Part shown: piece after piece, positions 1 to 5,164 of the stretch
Numbering within the stretch: the stretch's first letter is position 1
Layout of the letters: every line of letters starts with the position of its first letter
Assembly: GCA_027017505.1 (NCBI GenBank)
Contig: JALUQR010000159.1
Location: 1-5,164, forward strand
Length of the DNA stretch: 5,164 nucleotides
Source of the DNA: a bacterium
GTDB taxonomy: Bacteria > Desulfobacterota > GWC2-55-46 > DRQE01
Reading direction: 5' to 3'
Notes under the pieces: model-generated
Databases searched by the model: none
What the model was told of the DNA's origin: nothing
What the model saw: the letters and a program-made list of their open reading frames with translations, nothing else
Made by a program: the position numbers and the translations under genes

Positions 1-288
1 CTTAAGGACAAAAAAGAGATAAACCTTGATACCCAGACCACATGGAACCGCAGATACCGTGAGTACACAGAGCGTATAAAAACCGGCTGTGCCATGGAGG
101 TGGCAAAGGTTCTGCGTGAGCTGTATCTGCTGAAACACGACAAGGAACTCTCCTTCGGTGAACGAAAGATGCTCGATACAGCAAGAAACCTTCTTGTAAA
201 GGAAATCTCAGCTGCGAAGAATGCGGACGAGCAGAAGATAGCAGAAGAGCTTGACCGCATCATGCAGGGGAAAGAGGGTAAGTCATGA
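1..288 (+). CDS. carD: CarD/CdnL-family transcriptional regulator, C-terminal part (5' end outside window)
   Basis: The reading frame is open from base 1 and ends at TGA 286-288, leaving 95 codons of a protein family that is usually about 160-170 residues. The fragment therefore lacks the N-terminal RNA-polymerase-interacting Tudor-like domain and keeps the helical DNA-binding domain. Seen directly: a Trp at fragment residue 15 followed by an Arg/Tyr-rich NRRYREY stretch, then VAKVLRELY (34-42) and LSFGERKML (50-58), both hallmarks of CarD C-terminal domains. In mycobacterial CarD the equivalent Trp wedges into the minor groove at the upstream edge of the promoter bubble and stabilises open complexes. 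ATG 94 is an internal Met (fragment residue 32), not a start, because homology extends upstream of it. The stop overlaps the next gene's ATG (ATGA), suggesting translational coupling. The family assignment is firm; which promoters it acts on cannot be told. Confidence 0.9.
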   Translation, partial: LKDKKEINLDTQTTWNRRYREYTERIKTGCAMEVAKVLRELYLLKHDKELSFGERKMLDTARNLLVKEISAAKNADEQKIAEELDRIMQGKEGKS

Positions 289-1337
289 TGATGTCCCGTT
301 TCATACTCATGAGGCTTCTGCTCGTCGTATTCGCCTCCTTCAGTGGCTACTTCATCCTGCGCCAGATAGTGGGAAATCATGAAATAGCCTTCACAGGGTT
401 CGTGGGCGGTATAATGATAGCCCTTGTTGCCCTCAGGTTCGAGGAGAAGGTAAACGATGCTTCCCTTAAAACCGTTGTTGGCGGGGCCATAGGGCTTATA
501 ATAGGGCTTGTTGTTGCAAACCTTATGACCTATCCCCTTGTGATGCACTTTCTTGATAATCCCTATCTGGAAATCTCCACATATCTTTTTACAAACTGTG
601 TGATGGGCTATCTTGGCCTCAGCATTGGCATGAAGAAGGCAGATGAGTTCGACACAGAGTACCTTACAGGCAGGCACATCCAGCCCAAAGAGGAGAAGGA
701 AAAACCGCCCGCCACCATGGTGGTGGATACCAGTGTTATAATAGACGGAAGACTCTCCGATATATGTGAGACAGGCTTTATAGAGGGCACCCTCATAATA
801 CCACACTTTGTGCTCGAGGAACTGCAGTATCTTGCAGACTCACATGACCCGCTTAAGAAGGCAAAGGGCACACGGGGGCTTGATATACTGGAGCGCCTAC
901 AGCGTGAAAGAAACATAGATATAATCATATCCGACGAGGACTTCCCCCACATAAGACAGGTGGACATGAAGCTTGTGGCCCTTGCAAGGCGTCACAACGC
1001 AAAGCTTCTTACAAACGATATAAATCTTAACAAGATGGCAAAACTCCACCGTGTGCAGGTCCTCAGCATAAATGCCCTTGCCAATGCACTCAAGCCAGCC
1101 ATCCTGCCTGGTGAGGTGATAAACATATATGTGCTCAAGGAGGGTAAGGAGGACAGACAGGGTGTGGGCTACCTGGATGATGGCACCATGGTGGTCATAG
1201 ACGAGGGTTGCGAGCATGTGGGCAAAACCATAGATGTGGTGGTAACCAGCATACTGCAAACATCCACAGGCAGGATGATATTCTCCAAGGTAAAGGAAGG
1301 CAAGAAGTCTGACAATGTGGTAAGCGTTATATCCTGA
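285..1337 (+). CDS. Membrane-anchored PIN/TRAM-domain protein (YacL-like, putative ribonuclease)
   Basis: A 350-residue protein. Four hydrophobic segments lie at about residues 5-25, 34-51, 61-86 and 95-114, followed by a charged linker (about 116-142) rich in Lys, Glu and Pro. A PIN nuclease domain follows at about 145-268, with acidic residues in the expected places: D148 (VVDTSVIIDGR), E178/E179, D227 (VDMKL) and D245 (LLTNDINLN). A C-terminal TRAM domain (about 275-338) would bind RNA. This matches Bacillus YacL in length and order, including its place upstream of ispD. PIN domains with this acidic set are usually metal-dependent RNases, but I know of no established substrate for this subfamily, so the RNase role is inferred. 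The start is one of three tandem ATGs at 285, 288 and 291. The first overlaps the carD stop and sits 7 bases after a GAGG (274-277), so it is preferred. Confidence 0.93.
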   Translation: MMMSRFILMRLLLVVFASFSGYFILRQIVGNHEIAFTGFVGGIMIALVALRFEEKVNDASLKTVVGGAIGLIIGLVVANLMTYPLVMHFLDNPYLEISTYLFTNCVMGYLGLSIGMKKADEFDTEYLTGRHIQPKEEKEKPPATMVVDTSVIIDGRLSDICETGFIEGTLIIPHFVLEELQYLADSHDPLKKAKGTRGLDILERLQRERNIDIIISDEDFPHIRQVDMKLVALARRHNAKLLTNDINLNKMAKLHRVQVLSINALANALKPAILPGEVINIYVLKEGKEDRQGVGYLDDGTMVVIDEGCEHVGKTIDVVVTSILQTSTGRMIFSKVKEGKKSDNVVSVIS

Positions 1338-1382
1338 CAGTTTCCCGCAGGACCCTCTCCAGGAAGGACCCCTGAATAACCC
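1338..1382 (+). promoter_or_regulatory. 45-base gap before ispD with a distant Shine-Dalgarno sequence
   Basis: This is the only noticeable intergenic gap in the window. It carries a purine-rich AGGAAGG at 1361-1367, the best Shine-Dalgarno candidate for ispD, but 15 bases lie between it and ATG 1383, longer than the usual 5-9. An in-frame TAA at 1377-1379 rules out an upstream ispD start. The short string AGGACCC occurs twice (about 1349-1355 and 1365-1371). No strong hairpin, T run or clear -35/-10 pair is visible, so neither a terminator nor a promoter can be supported. Confidence 0.4.
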
Positions 1383-2081
1383 ATGGACAGACCCCTGACG
1401 ATTGCAATAATACCCTCTGCAGGAGCAGGCAGAAGACTGGGCAGAAAAAAGCCCTATGTTGAACTCCTCGGGAAACCCCTTCTGTGTCACACCCTCGATG
1501 TGTTCGAACAGACAGAGCTTGTGGACGCCGTGGTTGTGGTGGTAATGCCAGAGGATGTGGAAAGATGCACACAGCAGGTGGTTGAAAGATACCGCTTTCA
1601 CAAGGTGGTGGCAGTTGTGGCAGGTGGCAGTGAACGGCAGAGCTCTGTGTGGAAGGGGCTTCAGAAGGCCGAAGAATACAGCCCCGAGCTTGTGGTGGTT
1701 CATGACGGTGCAAGACCCCTTGTAAGAAAAGCCCTTATAGAGAGGACCATCCGCCCGCTCACAGAGGGTGCGGTGGCGGTTGTATGCGGGGTGGTGCCAA
1801 AGGATACTGTAAAGGAGGTTGAACGGAACAGGGTTAAAAGAACCATCCCGCGTGACACCCTGAGACTTATACAGACCCCGCAGGCCTTCAGATTCGAAAC
1901 ACTTAAAATGGCACACCTCAATGCCCTGAAAAGGGGTATATCCGCAACAGACGACAGCACACTCGTTGAACTCTCGGGCGAGAAGGTCTGTGTTGTGGAG
2001 GGTGCATATGATAATATAAAGATAACCACAGAGGAAGACCTCCTTGTGGCAGAGCTTGTACTCAAAAAAAGAGGGGTTTGA
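1383..2081 (+). CDS. ispD: 2-C-methyl-D-erythritol 4-phosphate cytidylyltransferase
   Basis: IspD joins CTP to MEP to give CDP-methylerythritol plus pyrophosphate, the third step of the cytosolic MEP pathway to IPP and DMAPP. The 232-residue protein has the normal family length and one nucleotidyltransferase (GT-A-like) fold. Visible motifs: the glycine-rich CTP loop PSAGAGRRLG (11-20) with R17/R18, and K23 in KKPY, which takes the place of the catalytic Lys normally in a KQ(F/Y) context. VVHDGARP (105-112) supplies D108 and R111. R157 precedes LIQTPQAF, T189 is in ATDDS, and K213 is in DNIKIT. R157, T189 and K213 carry the same numbers as the E. coli active-site residues. The substitution of KPY for KQY is, as I recall, common in deltaproteobacterial-type IspD and not a defect. 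The start is fixed by the in-frame stop just upstream. ispF follows after 7 bases as a separate gene, so this is not the fused IspDF form. Confidence 0.96.
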   Translation: MDRPLTIAIIPSAGAGRRLGRKKPYVELLGKPLLCHTLDVFEQTELVDAVVVVVMPEDVERCTQQVVERYRFHKVVAVVAGGSERQSSVWKGLQKAEEYSPELVVVHDGARPLVRKALIERTIRPLTEGAVAVVCGVVPKDTVKEVERNRVKRTIPRDTLRLIQTPQAFRFETLKMAHLNALKRGISATDDSTLVELSGEKVCVVEGAYDNIKITTEEDLLVAELVLKKRGV

Positions 2082-2088
2082 TTGAAGT

Positions 2089-2574
2089 ATGCGTGTGGGC
2101 TTTGGCTACGATGTACACAGGCTTGTTGAGGGCAGAAGGCTTGTGCTCGGTGGTGTTGAGATAGAGCACCCAGCAGGACTTCTGGGTCACTCAGATGCGG
2201 ATGTGCTCGTGCATGCAATAATAGATGCACTCCTGGGTGCTGCATCACTTGGAGACATAGGAACACACTTTCCGCCAGATGACCCTCACTACAGGAATAT
2301 CTCAAGCATGGTTCTGCTTGAGCACACACACGGGCTTCTTCAGAAAAGTGGCTACAGGGTGGTCAATGTGGATGCAACGGTGGTGTGCGAAAGGCCAAGG
2401 CTTAAAGACCACATACCCCTTATGAGAAAAAACATAGCAGAGAAACTCAACACAGAGGAGTCCTCCATAAACATAAAGGCAACCACAGAAGAGGGCATGG
2501 GGATTACAGGCAGTGGCAGGGCAATCTCTGCATATGCGGTGTGTCTTATAGAACCTGCTGTAGAAGAGGTATAG
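2089..2574 (+). CDS. ispF: 2-C-methyl-D-erythritol 2,4-cyclodiphosphate synthase
   Basis: IspF cyclises CDP-ME 2-phosphate to MEcPP with release of CMP, acting as a Zn-dependent homotrimer in the MEP pathway. The 161 residues align with E. coli IspF almost without gaps. The zinc ligands D8, H10 (FGYDVHRL) and H42 (DADVLVHA) are present, as are H34-S35 of the LLGHSDAD loop, D56 in LGDIG, and the K130-A-T-T-x-E135 stretch that contacts the CDP moiety. Catalysis therefore looks intact. The loop after it is atypical: MGITGSGRAIS (137-147) replaces the usual LGFTGRGEGI(A/S), changing F139, R142, E144 and G145, which line the trimer's central cavity in E. coli. The ATG follows the ispD stop by 7 bases, with GAGGGG at 2071-2076 as a somewhat distant ribosome-binding site, so coupling to ispD translation is likely. 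Its TAG directly abuts the gltX ATG. Confidence 0.96.
   Translation: MRVGFGYDVHRLVEGRRLVLGGVEIEHPAGLLGHSDADVLVHAIIDALLGAASLGDIGTHFPPDDPHYRNISSMVLLEHTHGLLQKSGYRVVNVDATVVCERPRLKDHIPLMRKNIAEKLNTEESSINIKATTEEGMGITGSGRAISAYAVCLIEPAVEEV
2565..2569 (+). promoter_or_regulatory. Shine-Dalgarno sequence of gltX inside the ispF 3' end
   Basis: AGAGG lies in the final codons of ispF, 5 bases before ATG 2575. The spacing is near-ideal and supports that ATG as the gltX start. The same GAAGAGGT string recurs ahead of cysS. Confidence 0.6.
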
Positions 2575-3936
2575 ATGGTAAGAACACGGTTTGCACCCTC
2601 GCCAACAGGCTACCTTCACATAGGTAACATAAGAACAGCCCTTTTTAACTTCCTCTTTGCAAGAGGCCAGGGGGGCAGTTTCCTCTTGAGAATAGAGAAC
2701 ACAGACCCTCTGAGGGCAAGGCCTGAGTATGAAGAGGCAATCCTTGAAGACCTTAAGTTTCTCGGACTTCTGTGGGATGGCAACCCCCTGCGACAGTCAG
2801 AAAGGGCCCACATCTACAGAGGGCATGCGGAAAGACTCCTCAGAGAAGGCGATGCCTACATATGCTACTGCTCGAAGGAAAGACTCAAGGAGCTGAGAAA
2901 AACCCAGCTTGCAAGCGGAAGACCACCCGTGTATGACAGAAGGTGCCTGAACCTTAAAGAGCCACCCCCCGATACCAAGAGCTCTGTTATAAGGTTTCGC
3001 ATGCCTCCGCAAGAGATCACCTTTACGGACAGACTCTACGGCAGGCTCACCTTCTCTGGAAAGGACATTGGAGACTTCATCATAATTGACTCCTCTGGCA
3101 GGGCGACCTACAACCTTGCCTGCGTGGTGGACGATGCTGAAATGGATATAACCCACATAATACGCGGTGAGGACCACCTGTCCAACACACCCCGTCAGAT
3201 AGCTCTCATAAAGGCACTGGGCTTTAAAGTGCCAGAATACATACATCTACCTCTCGTTACAGGCACTGACAGAAAGCCCCTGGGCAAACGCACTGAAGGG
3301 GCATCCATAAAGGAGCTCAGGGATACAGGCTACCTGCCAGTTGCAATACTTAACTGTGCAGGCAGACTTGGATGGCACACAGAAGGACTCCTGAGCCTTG
3401 AAGAGATGATAAAGAGATTCTCCGTGGATAATCTCTCAAGAAGTTCCTCCGTGTTCGATACGGGAATGCTTAAAAGGCTAAACAAGACCGCCATAGAGAA
3501 AACCTCCGCCGAAGGGCTACTTAAATACCTTACAGGGCTTGAGGGCTACAGAAAGGACAGGCTCATGGCTGTGATAGATGCCGTAAAGACCAATGCAACA
3601 ACACTTACAGAGCTCAGGGAACTTGTACTCTCTGTGCTCGAAAGACCCACATACGATGACAGGGCAAAAAAACTTCTAAAGGATGCCAGAGAGGTGCTCA
3701 AAGGGTGTCTCGAAAGGATTGAAGAGATAAAAGGGCTTGACGAAAATGTGTTTAATACTATCATAGAAGGATTGAAGAGGGGCAGACAGAGAAGGGATGT
3801 GTTCATGCCCCTCAGGGTTGCCCTCACGGGCACAACCAGGGGTATAGAGCTCTCAAGGATATTCCTTCTGCTGGGTAAAGAGGAGACTGCAGAGAGGCTT
3901 AAAAAAGCCCTTGAAGAGGTGAAACGATGGGTATAA
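2575..3936 (+). CDS. gltX: Glutamyl-tRNA synthetase (altered KMSKS-type loop)
   Basis: GltX charges tRNA-Glu (and tRNA-Gln in organisms using the GatCAB route) in the cytoplasm. It is class Ib with a Rossmann catalytic core. Glutamate-site residues match the Thermus enzyme: R5, A7 and S9 in RFAPSPTGYLHIG (the HIGH-type motif is HIGN, 15-18), E41, Y179 and R197. A zinc site C97-x-C99 ... Y120-x3-C124 has the same spacing as in E. coli. VVDDAEMDITHIIRGEDHLSNTPRQ (from 184) is typical of the family. Departures: RIENTD (39-44) for RIEDTD, and KPLGKRTEG (234-242) where families show KLSKRHG or PLSKRHG, giving Ser to Gly and one extra residue. The helical anticodon-binding part (about 285-453) is poorly conserved except for LRVALTGT near 420, and the total of 453 residues is slightly short of the common 465-500. 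The start is supported by a ribosome-binding site 5 bases upstream. The last 10 bases overlap cysS. Confidence 0.94.
   Translation: MVRTRFAPSPTGYLHIGNIRTALFNFLFARGQGGSFLLRIENTDPLRARPEYEEAILEDLKFLGLLWDGNPLRQSERAHIYRGHAERLLREGDAYICYCSKERLKELRKTQLASGRPPVYDRRCLNLKEPPPDTKSSVIRFRMPPQEITFTDRLYGRLTFSGKDIGDFIIIDSSGRATYNLACVVDDAEMDITHIIRGEDHLSNTPRQIALIKALGFKVPEYIHLPLVTGTDRKPLGKRTEGASIKELRDTGYLPVAILNCAGRLGWHTEGLLSLEEMIKRFSVDNLSRSSSVFDTGMLKRLNKTAIEKTSAEGLLKYLTGLEGYRKDRLMAVIDAVKTNATTLTELRELVLSVLERPTYDDRAKKLLKDAREVLKGCLERIEEIKGLDENVFNTIIEGLKRGRQRRDVFMPLRVALTGTTRGIELSRIFLLLGKEETAERLKKALEEVKRWV
3915..3919 (+). promoter_or_regulatory. Shine-Dalgarno sequence of cysS inside the gltX 3' end
   Basis: AGAGG lies 7 bases before ATG 3927, within the last codons of gltX. 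This supports the overlapping cysS start over any later ATG. Confidence 0.6.
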
Positions 3937-5164
3937 AGGTATACAACTCTCTCACAAAGAGAAAGGAGGAGTTTCTTCCCCTTGAGCCTGGCAGTGTCAG
4001 GATGTATGTGTGCGGGCCAACTGTATATGACTTAAGCCACATAGGACATGCAAGAAGTGCCATAGCATTTGATGTGATATACAGGTATCTACAGTACCGT
4101 GGCTACAGTGTTACCTACACCCGTAACTACACCGATGTGGACGACAAAATAATAGAGAGGGCAAAAAAAGAGGCCACCGCACCAGAGGAGATTGCCGAAC
4201 GCTACATAAGGGCCTACGATGAAGACATGGAGAGGCTGGGTGTAAGGCTTCCCACACATCGGCCCCGTGCAACAGAGACCATACCAGAGATGATAGAGGC
4301 AATAAAGACCCTCATAGATAAGGGCTATGCCTATGTGGTTGATGAAGATGTGTACTATTCTGTAAGAATGTTCAGGGAGTACGGAAAGCTCTCTGGAAAG
4401 AACATAGAGGAGCTCAAAAAGGGTGCCAGGGTGGAGGTGGATGAGCGAAAGAAGGACCCCCTGGATTTTGCCCTCTGGAAGAAGAGCAAACCAGGTGAGC
4501 CCTGGTGGCCGAGCCCCTGGGGCAGGGGCAGACCTGGCTGGCACATAGAGTGCTCTGCCATGTGCATGAAGTACCTGGGTGAAACCATAGACATACACGG
4601 CGGTGGAAAGGACCTCATATTCCCCCACCACGAAAACGAGATTGCCCAGAGCGAGGCCCTCACGGGCAAGCCCTTTGTCAGGTACTGGCTCCACAACGGC
4701 TTCGTCAACATAGAAAAGGAGAAGATGAGCAAATCCCTGGGCAATATACTCACCGTAAGGGATGCCCTCAAACTCCACACACCTGAAAGCATAAGGCTGT
4801 TTGTGCTCTCAAGCCACTATCGCTCTCCTGTGGAATACAGCCACGCAACACTTAAGGAGGCAGAGGCAAAGGCAGAAAGGTTCTTCAGAACCATACTCCG
4901 TATAAAAGAGGAATTCCCCGGGGTCTCAGGTGTGAACCCACCCAGAGAGAAGATAAGAGAAAGGCTTGTGCCCTTTCTTTCTGCCATGGATGATGACTTC
5001 AATACCGCCCTTACCATAGGGCTTATGTTCGAGGAGGTCTCAAGGGCGAACAAACTTATGGATGGCAAGACCACAAAAAAACCTGAAGAGATAAAAGAGG
5101 AGCTTGCAGTTATAGTTGCGCTTTTCAGAGAGCTTTCAAGCATACTCGGTGTGTTTGAGAGAGA
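3927..5164 (+). CDS. cysS: Cysteinyl-tRNA synthetase, C-terminal end outside window
   Basis: CysS charges tRNA-Cys with cysteine in the cytoplasm (class Ia). The frame runs open from ATG 3927 to the window edge, 412 full codons plus two bases. The family is usually about 460-490 residues, so roughly 50-75 C-terminal residues are missing. Visible: HIGH exactly at 38-41 (LSHIGHARS); the KMSKS loop exact at 266-270 (KEKMSKSLGN); and a full zinc site C29 (MYVCGPTVYD), C209 (GWHIECSAM), H234 and E238 (FPHHENE), the last three at the same numbers as in E. coli. The zinc is known to select cysteine directly without editing. MDDDFNT (354-360) marks the helical bundle typical of CysRS. The start lies 10 bases inside gltX with a good ribosome-binding site, so translation is probably coupled. 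Unlike in Bacillus, no cysE lies between gltX and cysS. Confidence 0.96.
   Translation, partial: MGIKVYNSLTKRKEEFLPLEPGSVRMYVCGPTVYDLSHIGHARSAIAFDVIYRYLQYRGYSVTYTRNYTDVDDKIIERAKKEATAPEEIAERYIRAYDEDMERLGVRLPTHRPRATETIPEMIEAIKTLIDKGYAYVVDEDVYYSVRMFREYGKLSGKNIEELKKGARVEVDERKKDPLDFALWKKSKPGEPWWPSPWGRGRPGWHIECSAMCMKYLGETIDIHGGGKDLIFPHHENEIAQSEALTGKPFVRYWLHNGFVNIEKEKMSKSLGNILTVRDALKLHTPESIRLFVLSSHYRSPVEYSHATLKEAEAKAERFFRTILRIKEEFPGVSGVNPPREKIRERLVPFLSAMDDDFNTALTIGLMFEEVSRANKLMDGKTTKKPEEIKEELAVIVALFRELSSILGVFER

Noticed and set aside
94..288. A separate 64-residue gene starting at ATG 94
   Set aside because: CarD-like sequence, including the conserved Trp, continues in frame upstream to base 1, so this ATG is internal to a longer gene cut by the window edge.
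711..723. GCCACCATGG, identical to the eukaryotic Kozak consensus, and the overlapping 12-base palindrome CCACCATGGTGG
   Set aside because: It falls in bacterial coding sequence for T-M-V-V at the start of the PIN domain. The match is most simply chance, as there is no sign of an engineered or eukaryotic gene.
1349..1371. Direct repeat AGGACCC and a possible weak hairpin in the gap before ispD
   Set aside because: The repeat is only 7 bases and the possible stems are 3-4 base pairs, with no T run. This is not enough to call a terminator, riboswitch or operator.
897..1916. Minus-strand open frame of 339 codons across the PIN/TRAM-ispD junction
   Set aside because: It lies antisense to two well-supported genes and spans their junction. 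Its translation is rich in Cys, His and Tyr with no recognisable domain, as expected from the complement of codon-biased genes.
2575..3936. gltX as a pseudogene because of its motif changes
   Set aside because: The frame is intact over 453 codons. The glutamate-site and zinc-site residues are retained and codon use matches its neighbours, so the gene appears functional.
4089..4778. Minus-strand open frame of 229 codons inside cysS, with smaller ones at 4355-4792 and 4817-5143
   Set aside because: These lie entirely antisense to conserved CysRS motifs, show no motif of their own, and reflect the skewed codon choice of the plus strand.

Overview
The window is one uninterrupted plus-strand block of six co-directional housekeeping genes, with both end genes cut by the window edges. 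In order: the C-terminal part of a CarD/CdnL-type RNA-polymerase-binding regulator (1-288); a membrane-anchored PIN/TRAM protein of the Bacillus YacL type (285-1337); ispD (1383-2081) and ispF (2089-2574) of the MEP isoprenoid pathway; gltX, glutamyl-tRNA synthetase (2575-3936); and cysS, cysteinyl-tRNA synthetase, lacking its C-terminal end (3927-5164). No RNA gene, mobile element, CRISPR array, phage gene or transfer signature is visible.

The layout looks like a single operon. carD and the PIN/TRAM gene overlap by 4 bases. The next gap is 45 bases, the largest in the window. ispD and ispF are 7 bases apart, ispF and gltX abut with no gap, and gltX and cysS overlap by 10 bases. No terminator-like hairpin with a T run and no convincing internal promoter is seen, so the promoter probably lies upstream of position 1, before or near the start of carD. 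The order resembles the Firmicute yacL-ispD-ispF-gltX-cysE-cysS neighbourhood, but with carD at the front and no cysE between gltX and cysS.

Functionally, the block joins transcription initiation (CarD), a probable membrane-bound RNase-like protein, two MEP-pathway enzymes (MEP to CDP-ME by IspD; the later cyclisation to MEcPP by IspF; the intervening kinase IspE is not here) and two class I aminoacyl-tRNA synthetases. The organism is a bacterium with the MEP pathway. Base composition is roughly balanced, and codon choice is strongly skewed to ATA for isoleucine and AGA/AGG for arginine, a pattern often seen in thermophiles and some deep-branching anaerobes. Together with the gene order this would fit Nitrospirota (Thermodesulfovibrionia-like) or a deltaproteobacterial or clostridial relative, but this is a tentative guess.

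I do not see a new multi-gene system. The points most worth a second look are residue-level departures in otherwise orthodox enzymes: an altered KMSKS-type loop in GltX, and an altered trimer-cavity loop in IspF.
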